This document shows, piece after piece, positions 19,144-29,200 of a stretch of DNA of 38,966 nucleotides (position 1 is its first letter; every line of letters begins with the position of its first letter). The notes below the pieces were generated by a model. That model was not told the DNA's origin. It searched no databases and worked only from the letters and a program-made list of their open reading frames with translations. A program made the translations under genes and the position numbers. Origin of the DNA: an uncultured Clostridium sp. (GTDB lineage: Bacteria; Bacillota; Clostridia; TANB77; CAG-508); contig CAOKHI010000014.1 in the NCBI GenBank assembly GCA_948468275.1, forward strand, positions 1 to 38,966, written 5' to 3'.

Positions 19144-19863
19144 TTATTTTCCTTTTTTTATTGTTCTATTCTGATATTCTTTTATTGCTATTAATAAATC
19201 TTCATTATTAAAATCTGGCCAATTTTTCTGTATAAATAACATTTCAGAATATACTATTTGCCATGGTAAAAAGTTACTTGTTCTAATTTGTCCGCTAGTT
19301 CTAATTAGTAAATCTGGATCTGGTTGACCTGCTGTATATAAGTTATTACTTATTAATTCTTCTGTAATATCTTGTATGTCTATTTCTTTGTTTTGTATAA
19401 GTTTTGCAATTTTTTGTGTAGCTGTTACTATTTCATCTCTTCCACCATAATTAAATGCAACATTAAACACTATTCCTGTATTATCTTTTGTTCTTTGTAT
19501 TGCTTTATCTATGCTATTTTGTAGACCATTAGATAATTTAGTCACATCTCCTAATATTTTTATTTTTACATTTTCTGTATCTGCTCTTTTTGAAAAATCA
19601 TCTAAATATGTTTGTAAAAGCAACATTAATGCTCCTACTTCCTCTTTAGTTCTATTCCAATTCTCTGTAGAAAATGCATATACAGTTAAATATTTTATAC
19701 CAATTTTATTTGCATATCTAACAGTATCTTCTAAAACCTTTGCACCTTGCTTATGACCTAATTTAGGATCCATTTTTTTATTACGTGCCCATGTTCTATT
19801 TCCATCCATTATTATTGCTATATGTTTTGGTAAATGTTCTTTATCTAATTCTTCTTGTGTCAT
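19144..19863 (-). CDS. uppS: Undecaprenyl diphosphate synthase (cis-prenyltransferase)
   Basis: Makes the C55 lipid carrier for peptidoglycan and teichoic acid synthesis from isopentenyl diphosphate and farnesyl diphosphate. The 239 residues show IAIIMDGNRTWA (catalytic Asp), the YAFSTENWNR motif, FNYGGRDEI and PDPDLLIRTSGQIRTSNFLPWQ. Two normally conserved spots vary: the GNxRWA motif reads GNRTWA, and the SGExRxSNF motif reads SGQIRTSNF. The catalytic Asp and the substrate arginines in RTSG and R-TSNF are present, so it is probably active. ATG with an AAGGAG site. Confidence 0.94.
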   Translation of the reverse strand: MTQEELDKEHLPKHIAIIMDGNRTWARNKKMDPKLGHKQGAKVLEDTVRYANKIGIKYLTVYAFSTENWNRTKEEVGALMLLLQTYLDDFSKRADTENVKIKILGDVTKLSNGLQNSIDKAIQRTKDNTGIVFNVAFNYGGRDEIVTATQKIAKLIQNKEIDIQDITEELISNNLYTAGQPDPDLLIRTSGQIRTSNFLPWQIVYSEMLFIQKNWPDFNNEDLLIAIKEYQNRTIKKGK

Positions 19864-19899
19864 ACATTATCTCCTTTTTAATCGATATTTATACTAATA

Positions 19900-20448
19900 T
19901 TATACATTTAAAATTTCTTTTTCTTTTGCTGATAATATTGTATCTATTTCTTCAATTTTTTTATCTGTTATTTTTTGTATTTCATCTTCTGCTCTTGATA
20001 AATCATCTTCAGTAATTAAACTATCTTTTTGTTGTTTTTTAAATTCGTCTATTCCATCTCTTCTTATTGCTCTTATAGCTACTTTAGCATCTTCTGCCAT
20101 TTTCTTTATATTTTTTACTAGTTCTTTTCTTCTTTCTTCATTTAATTCAGGAAAAGCTAAACGTATAACCTTTCCATCGTTATTTGGGTTTATTCCTATA
20201 TCTGATGTTAATATTGCTTTTTCTATTTCCTTTAATATGCTTGCATCCCATGGTTGTATTACTATTAGCCTTGCTTCTGGCACAGATATTCCTGCTACTT
20301 GATTAATTGGTGTTGGTGTTCCATAATAATCTATTTTCACTTTATTTAATATTGCAGGATTTGCTCTTCCTGCTCTAACTTCTGATAAATTTTCTTCAAA
20401 AACACTTATTGTTTTATTCATTTTTTCTGTAATATTTGTATAATCCAT
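19900..20448 (-). CDS. frr: Ribosome recycling factor
   Basis: Splits post-termination ribosomes together with EF-G. The 182 residues (usual 185) carry the RRF signatures: LSEVRAGRANPAILNKVKI in the first helix, YYGTPTPINQVAGISVPE, and the C-terminal helical arms including RRDGIDEFKKQQKDSLITEDD. ATG with AAGGAG. It lies 24 bases after pyrH, the usual partner order. Confidence 0.97.
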   Translation of the reverse strand: MDYTNITEKMNKTISVFEENLSEVRAGRANPAILNKVKIDYYGTPTPINQVAGISVPEARLIVIQPWDASILKEIEKAILTSDIGINPNNDGKVIRLAFPELNEERRKELVKNIKKMAEDAKVAIRAIRRDGIDEFKKQQKDSLITEDDLSRAEDEIQKITDKKIEEIDTILSAKEKEILNV

Positions 20449-20472
20449 AATAATATCTCCTTTTATAATTAT

Positions 20473-21180
20473 TTATTTTACAATTGTACCTATTTTTTCG
20501 CCTTTTACAATTCTAACCATATTTTCTGGTTCATCTATTCCAAAAACCATTAAAGGAATTTGATTATCCCTACATAAAGCTGTTGCTGTTGAGTCCATAA
20601 CTTTTAAATCTTGATTTAATATGTCTATATATGATATTTCATCATATTTTACAGCAGTTTTATCTATTTTTGGATCTGCTGAATATACACCATCTATTGT
20701 TTTTGCAAGTAATATAACATCTGCATCTATTTCTGCTGCGCGTAAGGCTGCTCCTGTATCAGTGGTGAAATATGGGTTACCTGTTCCACATGCAAATATA
20801 ACCACTCTACCTTTTTCTAAATGTTTTACTGCTTTTCTTTTAATATATGGTTCAGCTATTTGTCGCATTTCTATTGCAGTCTGAACTCTTGTTTTTAATC
20901 CTCTTGCTTCTAATGCATCTTGTAAGGCAAGTCCATTCATTGCTGTTGCAAGCATTCCCATATAATCTGAAGTAGTCCTTTCCATTTGATGTCCATATCT
21001 ACCTCGCCAAAAGTTTCCACCACCTACTACTATTGCTACTTGCACTCCTAAATCAACTAAATTCTTAACTTGGTCACAAATACTCCCTAAAACATCTGCA
21101 TAAACTCCTGTTTTTTTATCTCCTGCTAATGCTTCTCCACTTAGTTTTAATAATACTCTTTTATAAGATATGTCGCCCAC
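20473..21180 (-). CDS. pyrH: UMP kinase
   Basis: Phosphorylates UMP to UDP for pyrimidine nucleotide synthesis; hexameric amino-acid-kinase fold. The 235 residues contain [23 protein letters not shown], the [19 protein letters not shown] stretch, [17 protein letters not shown] and the C-terminal [14 protein letters not shown] end. The start is GTG at 21180 with GGAGAG ten bases upstream; no better start is nearby. The usual upstream neighbours rpsB and tsf are missing; cysE is there instead, 75 bases away. Confidence 0.96.
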   Translation of the reverse strand: MGDISYKRVLLKLSGEALAGDKKTGVYADVLGSICDQVKNLVDLGVQVAIVVGGGNFWRGRYGHQMERTTSDYMGMLATAMNGLALQDALEARGLKTRVQTAIEMRQIAEPYIKRKAVKHLEKGRVVIFACGTGNPYFTTDTGAALRAAEIDADVILLAKTIDGVYSADPKIDKTAVKYDEISYIDILNQDLKVMDSTATALCRDNQIPLMVFGIDEPENMVRIVKGEKIGTIVK

Positions 21181-21255
21181 TTATAATACACTCTCCTAAC
21201 CTAAAATTTTATTTCCATTATTCTATCATATAAAAAACAAAATTACACTATTTTT

Positions 21256-21786
21256 TTAAGATTTTCTTAATTTTACTATTTCTCCTGGTATTCCTACTAC
21301 TGTTACATTATCTGGCACTGATTTTGTTACTACTGCATTTGCTCCTATTTTTGTGTTGTTTCCTATTTTTATTGGTCCTAATATTTTAGCTCCACATCCC
21401 ACCATTACATTATTTTGTAAGTCTGGATGTCTTTTGTGTTTGTCTTTTCCTGTTCCTCCTAATGTTACACCATGGTATATGGTGCAATCATCTCCTATTG
21501 TTGCTGTTTCTCCTATTACTACCCCCATACCATGATCTATAAATAGTCTTCTTCCTATGCTAGCTCCTGGATGTATTTCTATTCCTGTTAAAAATCTTCC
21601 TAATTGAGATATTAATCTTGCTAGAAAATATAATTTATGTGTATATAAAAAATGTCCTAATCTATAAAATATTAATATATGAAAACCTTGATATAAAATT
21701 ATTACATATAATAATCCTTTTGATGCAGGGTCTTTTTGTTGTATGTTTTTTGCATCTTCATATAATTCTTTTAATAATCTTCTCAT
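21256..21786 (-). CDS. cysE: Serine O-acetyltransferase
   Basis: Makes O-acetylserine, the precursor of cysteine, from serine and acetyl-CoA. The protein has an N-terminal helical region and a left-handed beta helix of hexapeptide repeats with the diagnostic [18 protein letters not shown] and [11 protein letters not shown] segments. The open frame begins at 21798, but the ATG at 21786 has GGTGAT six bases upstream and the earlier one has nothing, so I start at MRRLLKEL (176 residues, normal for the short clostridial form). It is divergent from asnB and precedes pyrH by 75 bases; cotranscription is possible. Confidence 0.92.
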   Translation of the reverse strand: MRRLLKELYEDAKNIQQKDPASKGLLYVIILYQGFHILIFYRLGHFLYTHKLYFLARLISQLGRFLTGIEIHPGASIGRRLFIDHGMGVVIGETATIGDDCTIYHGVTLGGTGKDKHKRHPDLQNNVMVGCGAKILGPIKIGNNTKIGANAVVTKSVPDNVTVVGIPGEIVKLRKS

Positions 21787-21901
21787 AATAATCACCATTA
21801 TATATTATGAAAATAAATATTTATTGTGATTTTTATTTTGTGTTTCACATTTTCTTTATTTTGCATATTATATATATATAAATTGTTAATGGAGGATTAA
21901 T

Positions 21902-23750
21902 ATGTGTGGTATTGTTGGATTTGCTAGTTTAAAGAAAAAACTATCTGATGATAGAGATATTTTACTAGATATGACTAAAACTTTAAGTAAACGTGGTCCT
22001 GATGAAGAAGGTTTTTATACAAAAGAACATGTTTGTTTAGGGCATCGTAGACTTATTATTTTAGATGCTAAAAATGGTAAACAGCCTATGAGTGCTACCT
22101 ATAACGAAAATACATATACTATTGTGTATAATGGCCAAGTTTATAATGTAAACGATATAAGAAAAGATTTGCAAGATTTGGGTTATAATTTTACTGGATA
22201 TTGCGATACAGAAGTAATTTTAAAGGGTTTTATTCATTATGGAGCAGACATTGTAAAAAAACTAAATGGTATTTTTAGTTTCGCTATTTGGAATGAAAAC
22301 AAACAAGAGCTATTTTTAGCTAGAGATCATTTTGGTATAAAACCTTTATATTATACTATAGTAAACGAAACTATAATTTTTGCATCTGAACTTAAAGCTA
22401 TTTTAAAACATCCATATGTTGAATTAGAGTTAGATGATACAGGTATTTGTGAATTGTTTGGATTAGGTCCTGCTCATACACCTGGTAATGGTATTTTTAA
22501 AAACATATATGAAATTAAACCTGCTCATTTTGGTATTTTTAATGAAAATGGTTTACAGCTACATTCTTATTGGAAGTTACAAAGTAAACCTCATACAGAT
22601 GATTTTAAAACTACCTGTTCGACTGTTCATAATCTTTTAGAGGATGCTATAAATAGACAATTAGTTTCTGATGTTCCATTATGTGCTATGTTATCACGGT
22701 GGTCTTGACTCTAGCATAATTGTCGCTTATACTAGTAATTTTTATAAGAAAAATAATTTGCCTAAATTAGAAACATATTCTGTTGATTATGTTGATAATG
22801 ATAAAAATTTTGTTAAAAGTGATTTTCAACCAAATTCAGATAATTATTATATAGATATTATGAAAAAAGCTTTTAATACAAATCATCATAATATAGTTAT
22901 AGATACTCCTGAACTTGCAAAAACCTTAGAAGATGCTATGATTGCACGAGATTTTCCAGGAATGGCTGATGTTGATTCTTCTTTGCTGTTGTTTTGTAAA
23001 GCTATAAAAAATGATGCAACTGTTGCAATTTCAGGAGAATGTTCAGATGAAATTTTTGGAGGATATCCATGGTTTTTTAGAGAAGATGCACTAAATAGTA
23101 ATACTTTTCCATGGTCTATTGCTTTAGATGAAAGACAAAAATTGTTAAATAAGGATATTTCAAATAAGATTAATTTAAAAGATTATATTGATTTTAGGTA
23201 TAAAGAGAGTTTAGATAATGTTGAAATATTAGATTGTGATACAAAAGAAACTGCACAAAAACGTAAAATTTCGTATTTGACTATGAATTGGTTTATGCAA
23301 ACTTTATTAGATAGATCAGATAGAATGAGTATGTATAATGGTTTAGAATTAAGAGTTCCTTTTTGTGATTATAGATTGGTTGAATATTTATGGAATATTC
23401 CTTGGGAAGTTAAGGCTTTACATGGAAGAGAAAAAGGGTTATTAAGATATGTGGTTAAAGATTTGCTTCCAGAAGAAATTGTAGAAAGAAAAAAGAGTCC
23501 ATATCCTAAAACACATAATCCTACTTATTTAAAGGCTGTAAAAGAGATGTTAACAAAAATTATGCAAGATAAAGATGCCCCTATTAATATGCTTTTGAAT
23601 AGAGAATATATATTAGAAATTTTGCAAACTAATGGAAATGCATTTACTAGACCATGGTTTGGTCAATTAATGACAGGTCCTCAACTTATGGCATACCTTT
23701 GCCAAGTAAATATGTGGCTTGAGAAATATCAGCCAAAGATTGAATTGTAA
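21902..23750 (+). CDS. asnB: Glutamine-hydrolysing asparagine synthetase, needs a +1 shift at CGG
   Basis: Makes asparagine from aspartate, glutamine and ATP. The N-terminal glutaminase domain starts with MCGIVGF (catalytic Cys2 after Met removal) and shows RGPDEEG, GHRRL and YNGQVYN. The synthetase domain shows GECSDEIFGGYPWF and DRSDRMSMYNGLELRVPFCD. The frame breaks at 22697-22699 inside the ATP-pyrophosphate loop: zero frame reads LSRWS and stops, while skipping the C of CGG restores LSGGLDSSIIVAYTS and the rest of the enzyme. The joined product is 615 residues, the usual length for the AsnB/AsnO type. ATG with GGAGG. Everything outside the one base is well conserved, arguing for a functional gene rather than decay. 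Confidence 0.93.
22697..22699 (+). other. In-frame CGG with required +1 shift (asnB)
   Basis: TCA CGG TGG leads to a stop three codons on. TCA (C) GGT GGT CTT restores the invariant SGGLDSS loop. The four-base unit is CGGT, and the residue at this position is the first glycine of the loop in the family. Confidence 0.85.
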
Positions 23751-23761
23751 TTATAAGTAAC

Positions 23762-23784
23762 AAGTGGTCGCATTGCGACCACTT
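23762..23784. terminator. Terminator hairpin between asnB and the GH3 remnant
   Basis: Perfect 10-base inverted repeat with a 3-base loop, GC-richer than its surroundings, 12 bases after the asnB stop. The T-tract on the plus strand is short. It could serve both convergent genes. Confidence 0.6.
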
Positions 23785-23806
23785 TATCAATATACACTTT
23801 GATAAC

Positions 23807-24049
23807 TTAAAGAAGAAATTTTTCCCTAAATTCTTCTTGTACTTTTCTTATTTTTTCTGTTCCTACTATATTTAATATAGACCCAACATTGTACAACATT
23901 TCATTTGATAACCCTAAATTTTTTAATGGACCTGTTGATACTTCAACATTATCCATCAAAAAAGTTTCTCCTGCTACTTGAATAAGTTGCCCTATTTTTT
24001 CTTCTACTGTCATTTTATTTAATAATTGATATAACTTCTCTTCTTTCAT
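23807..24049 (-). pseudogene. N-terminal fragment of a GH3 beta-glucosidase
   Basis: About 80 residues that match the very start of glycoside hydrolase family 3 beta-glucosidases: LLNKMTVEEKIGQLIQV, then VGSILNIVGTEKIRKVQEEF. In the family this runs into a 700-residue enzyme with the catalytic (beta/alpha)8 barrel; here it stops after EEFREKFLL and only the terminator region follows. The start is taken at 24049 because AAGGAG lies eight bases before that ATG and only two before the earlier one. The ribosome site is intact, so the 3' deletion looks recent. No CGG is involved. Confidence 0.8.
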
Positions 24050-24238
24050 ATCCATCGCTCCTTGGATTTATGAATATATACTCTAAATTTAAATATATTT
24101 CCTTATTAATTATATAAAATTAGTTTTATAAATATCAATGGTTATTTATGGTAACAAATATTTATTTTCAAGTTTTCTACATCTTTTATTTTAATATATC
24201 ATATGTTATAATATCTACTATTGGAGTTGATAATTTTT

Positions 24239-25096
24239 ATGGATAGATATGATATGACTAAAAGAGCTGGTATATTAGGAATTTTAGGAAATGTTTTTTT
24301 ATTAATAATAAAAGCTATTGTAGGTTTTACTAGTAATAGTCAAGCAATGATTGCAGATGCTGCAAATAGTGCTGGAGATATTTTTGCATCTTTAATGACT
24401 TTTATTGGAAATAAAATAGCAAGTGAACCAGATGATAAAACTCATAATTTTGGACATGGTAAAGCTGAATATATTTTTTCTTTGTTTATTAGTATTTCAA
24501 TGGTTTTTGTTGCTATGAAATTATTATTCGATTCTGTTATGAGCCTTGTTCATAGAGAAGTTTTTAATTTCTCGTGGTTCTTAGTTATTGTTTGTATTGC
24601 AACTATTTTAGTAAAATTGTTTCTTTATCTATATACAAATTTATTAGTAAAAAAATATAATAATATTTTATTAGAAGCTAATATGAAAGATCATAAAAAT
24701 GACTGTATAGTAACTACATTTACTTTAATTTCTATTTTACTTAGTCTTTTTAATATATTTTGGTTTGATGGCATTGTTGGTATAGGAATTTCTTTGTGGA
24801 TTTGTTATACAGGTATTAAAATTTTTATAGAAAGCTATAACATATTAATGGATATTTCAATAGATACAGATACAGAAAAATTAATTTTAGATTTGGCTCA
24901 TAGTTATAAAGATATAAAGAAAATTGATAATATTTCTTCTTCGCCTGTTGGATACCAATATATTGTTGTTATTACTATTTATGTTGATGGAAATATGTCC
25001 ACATTCGATAGTCATAATTTGGCTGATTCATTAGAACAAGATATTACTAAATTAGATAAAGTTTATAAAACTATAATACATGTAAATCCTATTTAA
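24239..25096 (+). CDS. Cation diffusion facilitator (CDF) transporter
   Basis: A 285-residue membrane protein that exports divalent metal ions in exchange for protons. Six membrane helices; helix 2 has the metal-site motif in MIADAANSAGDIFASL, followed by the family's HNFGHGKAEYIFSL. Helix 5 has KDHKNDCIVT with the second metal-site pair (HxxxD). A soluble C-terminal domain ends in HVNP. The start is ATG 24239; the TTG at 24221 overlaps the GGAG site itself. One substitution is visible: the second residue of the usual D-x-x-x-D motif of helix 2 is present as D-x-A-N-S-A-G-D, so both aspartates remain. Metal specificity (Zn, Mn, Fe) cannot be told. Confidence 0.9.
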   Translation: MDRYDMTKRAGILGILGNVFLLIIKAIVGFTSNSQAMIADAANSAGDIFASLMTFIGNKIASEPDDKTHNFGHGKAEYIFSLFISISMVFVAMKLLFDSVMSLVHREVFNFSWFLVIVCIATILVKLFLYLYTNLLVKKYNNILLEANMKDHKNDCIVTTFTLISILLSLFNIFWFDGIVGIGISLWICYTGIKIFIESYNILMDISIDTDTEKLILDLAHSYKDIKKIDNISSSPVGYQYIVVITIYVDGNMSTFDSHNLADSLEQDITKLDKVYKTIIHVNPI

Positions 25097-25098
25097 TT

Positions 25099-25134
25099 AA
25101 AAAACTCAAATCATTTAAATGATTTGAGTTTTTT
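25099..25134. terminator. Shared bidirectional terminator, CDF gene and clpC
   Basis: Perfect palindrome: 25099-25116 is the exact reverse complement of 25117-25134, with A6 at the left and T6 at the right, so it works as an intrinsic terminator in both directions between two convergent genes. Confidence 0.9.
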
Positions 25135-25140
25135 AAATTT

Positions 25141-27603
25141 TTATTTTACTACTCTTACAACTATTTCATCTTTTTTAACCTCTACTTTTACTTTATCTCC
25201 ACTTTTTATATTAGCATCTAATATTTCCTCTGCAAGTTTATCTTCTAATACATTTTGAATTGTACGTCTTAATGGACGTGCTCCATATGCCTTATCTATG
25301 CCCTTTTTAGCAATTAATTGTTTTACCGATTTATCTATTTTTATTTCTATTCCATTATCGTGCAATCTTTTTTGTACTTCTTTTAACATTATATCTATTA
25401 TTTCTTCTATTTCTGAATCTGACAATTTATGGAATACTATTATTTCATCAATACGATTTATGAATTCTGGTCTAAATTGCTTTTTCAACTCGGCTAAAAC
25501 TTCTTTTTTAGTTTCTTCATATTTTTTCTTTTCATCATCTTCTTTATTTTGACTTGCATTACTAAAACCTAAAGTTTTTGTATCTGTAATCAATCGTGCT
25601 CCTACATTTGATGTCATTATTATTACTGCATTTTTAAAGTTAACTGTCCTTCCTGTTGCATCAGTTAAACGTCCATCTTCTAATATTTGTAATAACATAT
25701 TCATAACATCTGGATGTGCTTTTTCTATCTCATCAAATAAAATTACACAATATGGTTTTCTTCTTACTTTTTCTGTTAATTGTCCACCATCATCAAATCC
25801 AACATATCCAGGAGGTGCGCCTATTAATTTAGATATAGAATGTGGTTCCATATATTCAGACATATCTACTCTTATCATTGCATTTTCATCTCCAAATAGA
25901 CTTTCTGCTAATGCTTTTGATAATTCTGTTTTTCCAACTCCTGTTGGTCCTAAGAATATAAATGAACCTATTGGTCTTTTTGGATCTTTTAGTCCTACTC
26001 TTCCTCGTCTTATTGCCTTTGCTATGGCTGTTACTGCTTCTTGCTGACCTACTACTCTTTCATGTAGCACTTTTTCTAAACTCTTTAACTTCTCGTTTTC
26101 ATCTTGATTAATTTTCTTTACAGGTATCTTTGTCCAATTTGCTATTACTTCTGCTATATCTTCACTAGAAATCTCTGTTACACTTCTGGTATTTTTATTA
26201 TTCCATTTTTCTTGTTCTTTTTCTAATTTTCCCCTTAAAGTATGTTCTTTATCTCTTAAAGTTGCTGCCTTTTCAAATTCCTGTGTTCTAATTGCTTCTT
26301 CTTTTTCCTTTTTTGTAATCTCTATTTGATGTTCTAATTCTTTTAAATTACTTGGTTCTGTATATGTTCTCATTTTCACACGTGATGCTGCTTCATCTAT
26401 TAAATCTATTGCCTTATCTGGCAAAAATCTATCATTAATATATCTTACAGATAAATCTACAGATGCTTTTATTGCTTCATCTGTTATTTTTACATTATGA
26501 TGTGCCTCATATTTGTCCCTTATTCCTGTCAAAATTTTAATTGTGTCTTCTGAAGATGGCTCATTTACTTGAACAGGACTAAATCTTCTTTCTAATGCTG
26601 CATCTTTTTCTATATATTTTCTATATTCATTTAATGTAGTCGCACCAATTAATTGTATTTCCCCTCTTGCAAGTAAAGGTTTTAATATATTTGCTGCATC
26701 AATTGCTCCTTCTGCAGAACCTGCACCAACTATTGTATGAATTTCATCTATAAATAAAATTACATCCCCTGCTTTTTTTACTTCATTTAAGCATTTTTTT
26801 ATTCTTTCTTCAAAATCACCTCTATATTTTGCCCCTGCTACCATACTTGAAATATCTATAGTTACTACCCTTTTATTTTTTAGCATCTGTGGTATGTCAT
26901 CTGATACTATTTTTTCTGCTAATCCTTCTACTACTGCTGTTTTTCCAACACCTGGTTCACCAATTAAACATGGATTATTTTTTGTTCTTCTTGATAGTAT
27001 TTGTACTACTCTTTCTATTTCTTCTTTTCTTCCTACAATTGGATCAAGTTTTCCTTCTATTGCCTGTTTTGTTAAATCAGTTCCAAATTGATTTAAAGTT
27101 GGTGTAGAATTAAAACTTCCTATATTTTTGTTAGAACTCTTAGCTTGAGTTTTAGTTATAGCATTTTCATCTTCATTAATAACTTTTACAATTTCATTAT
27201 ATATTTTTTGAGGATTTACATTTAAGTCTAACATTATTCTTACTGCTACACTATCTCCTTCTCTCATAATTCCAATAAGAATATGTTCTGTTCCTATATA
27301 ATCAGACCCCAACTTTCTAGCTTCTCTAAATGCATTTTCTATTATTCTTTTAGTCCTTGGAGTAAAACCTACTGTATCACTAGTTTTAGTATCTTCTTTT
27401 CCTATCAATTCTTCTATGTCCTTTAATACTGCTTCTGGAGTTACATTTTGATTTTCTAAAACTTTAGATGCAACACCTGTTCCTTCTTTTATTAAACCAT
27501 ATAATATATGTTCTGACCCTATATAATTATGTCCTAATTCTATTGCAATTTCATTTGCAATTTCTATTGCCTTACTAGCACTGTTAGTAAATTTGTATGT
27601 CAT
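25141..27603 (-). CDS. clpC: ClpC, AAA+ unfoldase of the ClpCP protease
   Basis: Hsp100 chaperone that unfolds substrates, including McsB-phosphorylated proteins, for ClpP. Two N-terminal Clp repeats ([15 protein letters not shown] and [15 protein letters not shown]), AAA1 with Walker [14 protein letters not shown] and Walker B LFIDEIHT, the middle coiled coil with a UVR-like [21 protein letters not shown]2 with [16 protein letters not shown] and [11 protein letters not shown], and a C-terminal D2-small domain. The open frame begins at 27633, but I start at 27603 ([14 protein letters not shown], 820 residues), which matches family N-termini and has AAAGG upstream; the longer start overlaps mcsB and has no ribosome site. 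Last gene of the CtsR operon. Confidence 0.96.
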   Translation of the reverse strand: MTYKFTNSASKAIEIANEIAIELGHNYIGSEHILYGLIKEGTGVASKVLENQNVTPEAVLKDIEELIGKEDTKTSDTVGFTPRTKRIIENAFREARKLGSDYIGTEHILIGIMREGDSVAVRIMLDLNVNPQKIYNEIVKVINEDENAITKTQAKSSNKNIGSFNSTPTLNQFGTDLTKQAIEGKLDPIVGRKEEIERVVQILSRRTKNNPCLIGEPGVGKTAVVEGLAEKIVSDDIPQMLKNKRVVTIDISSMVAGAKYRGDFEERIKKCLNEVKKAGDVILFIDEIHTIVGAGSAEGAIDAANILKPLLARGEIQLIGATTLNEYRKYIEKDAALERRFSPVQVNEPSSEDTIKILTGIRDKYEAHHNVKITDEAIKASVDLSVRYINDRFLPDKAIDLIDEAASRVKMRTYTEPSNLKELEHQIEITKKEKEEAIRTQEFEKAATLRDKEHTLRGKLEKEQEKWNNKNTRSVTEISSEDIAEVIANWTKIPVKKINQDENEKLKSLEKVLHERVVGQQEAVTAIAKAIRRGRVGLKDPKRPIGSFIFLGPTGVGKTELSKALAESLFGDENAMIRVDMSEYMEPHSISKLIGAPPGYVGFDDGGQLTEKVRRKPYCVILFDEIEKAHPDVMNMLLQILEDGRLTDATGRTVNFKNAVIIMTSNVGARLITDTKTLGFSNASQNKEDDEKKKYEETKKEVLAELKKQFRPEFINRIDEIIVFHKLSDSEIEEIIDIMLKEVQKRLHDNGIEIKIDKSVKQLIAKKGIDKAYGARPLRRTIQNVLEDKLAEEILDANIKSGDKVKVEVKKDEIVVRVVK

Positions 27604-27622
27604 ATTATTCACTACCTTTCTT

Positions 27623-28642
27623 TTAGTTTTCATTTATAATTTGCTTAATCACTTCTGCACGTTTTATATCTCTTTCATAAGAATCTATTTTTTTGCTTAA
27701 ATATTTTTGCAAATTTGCAGGCTTTGTATACAATATTAATTTATTTACTTTCAAATCATTCAATTCCTTTATTATACCCATATCAGTACCTAATTTAACA
27801 TCTGATAATAATTTTTGTGTTTCTTCAGATGACACTTTTTTACAGTTACTTAATATTCCAAAAGCTCTATATACTTTATCTTCTAAATCTATACTTTCTT
27901 TTGCTAAAATATTTCTTGCTAATCTTTCTTGTTCTATTATTTTTTCTGTAATTAGTTTTAAGTTTTTAATTATTTCTTTTTCAGATATTCCTAAAGATTG
28001 TTTATTAGAAATTTGATACATATTTCCATGTGTCTTGCTTCCTTCTCCATATACACCACGTATATTCATACCAAAATTGCTTATTACTTCTAATATTTTT
28101 TGAATATTTCCAGTAGTCGTTAAAGCTGGTAAATGTACCATTACAGAAGCTCTTAAACCTGTTCCAACATTTGTTGGACATGCTGTTAGGAATCCATATT
28201 TTTCATTATATGCATAATTTAAGTGTTCTTGTATTTTTTCATCTATCTCTATACATAAATTTAGTAAATTATCTAAGTCTAATCCTGCACATAGAACTTG
28301 TATTCTTAAATGATCTTCTTCATTTATCATAATGCAGATATTCTCATCATCATTTATTAGTATTGCGCCTATATTTTCTTTATTTAATGCAAAGTTTGGA
28401 CTTATTATATGTTTTTCTACTAAAGACATTTTTGTTATATCATCTATATCCTTTAATTTTAAAAATTTTATACTATATCCTAAACTTGGTGTTATTTCTT
28501 TTATTATATCTTCTATTTTTTCTTTGTCTTGTTTAGTTTGTTTTATACTAAAAGGATAACCATTTATGTTTCTTGCAAGTCTTATTCGTGAACTAATTAC
28601 AACATCTGAATTATTTTGTGATTGCAAATACCAATTTAACAT
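27623..28642 (-). CDS. mcsB: Protein arginine kinase McsB
   Basis: Phosphorylates arginine residues, marking proteins for ClpCP and inactivating CtsR. Related to phosphagen kinases: VISSRIRLARNINGYPF near the start, the nucleotide-binding ACPTNVGTGLRASVMVHLP loop and IRGVYGEGSKTHGNMYQISN. I start at 28642 (MLNWYLQSQNN, 339 residues), which has GGGGTG six bases upstream and follows the mcsA stop by one base; the earlier ATG at 28687 lies inside mcsA. Length and motifs are normal. Confidence 0.95.
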   Translation of the reverse strand: MLNWYLQSQNNSDVVISSRIRLARNINGYPFSIKQTKQDKEKIEDIIKEITPSLGYSIKFLKLKDIDDITKMSLVEKHIISPNFALNKENIGAILINDDENICIMINEEDHLRIQVLCAGLDLDNLLNLCIEIDEKIQEHLNYAYNEKYGFLTACPTNVGTGLRASVMVHLPALTTTGNIQKILEVISNFGMNIRGVYGEGSKTHGNMYQISNKQSLGISEKEIIKNLKLITEKIIEQERLARNILAKESIDLEDKVYRAFGILSNCKKVSSEETQKLLSDVKLGTDMGIIKELNDLKVNKLILYTKPANLQKYLSKKIDSYERDIKRAEVIKQIINEN

Positions 28643-28643
28643 A

Positions 28644-29180
28644 TTACACACCCCACTTTTTAATTTCATCTCTAATTTTTGCTGCATCTTCGTATCGTTC
28701 TTCCTTTATTGCTAATTTTAAATTTTGTTTTAATTTTTCTAGTTCATTATTTTCTTTTATATTATCTTGAGTTAATGCTTCTTTTTTAAGACTTGTATGT
28801 GTAGTATTTATTTTTCCTTTTCTTCCAACATGTGTACTTCCTGTATGAATGTTTTTTAATATTGGATCTATCTTTTTTGAAAATATGTTATAACAATTTC
28901 CACATCCAAATTTTCCTGTATCTACAAACTCTTCATAAGTCATTCCACATTCATTACAAACTAACTTTTCTGTATTTATAAAACTTGGTAAAAAGTTTTC
29001 TTCTTCATTAAAAAATTCACATAAAAAGCTAGATAAATTAATAGGCAAGTTAAAATCTATACTAGTAATTCCTAATTTATTGCTACATTCTTCACAAAGA
29101 GCCATTTCCTTTTTAACACCATTTACTATTTTTGTATATCTAATATTTGCTTCATTTTCTCCACAATTTTGACATAACAT
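28644..29180 (-). CDS. mcsA: McsA, zinc-binding activator of McsB
   Basis: Small adaptor that activates McsB. Two zinc-finger halves are clear: CQNCGENEANIRYT with CEEC, and CNECGMTYEEF with CGNC. The C-terminal UVR motif (LKLAIKEERYEDAAKIRDEIK) ends the protein. Start at 29180 (MLCQNCGENE, 178 residues) with AAAGGAG eight bases upstream; the upstream ATG at 29198 lies before that ribosome site. Second gene of the operon, 20 bases after ctsR. Confidence 0.95.
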   Translation of the reverse strand: MLCQNCGENEANIRYTKIVNGVKKEMALCEECSNKLGITSIDFNLPINLSSFLCEFFNEEENFLPSFINTEKLVCNECGMTYEEFVDTGKFGCGNCYNIFSKKIDPILKNIHTGSTHVGRKGKINTTHTSLKKEALTQDNIKENNELEKLKQNLKLAIKEERYEDAAKIRDEIKKWGV

Positions 29181-29200
29181 AAAAATTTCTCCTTTCAATT

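Noticed and set aside
25500..25560. Other CRISPR arrays, rRNA or tRNA genes anywhere in the window
   Set aside because: None seen on reading both strands; the only aminoacyl-tRNA-related RNA element is the T-box.
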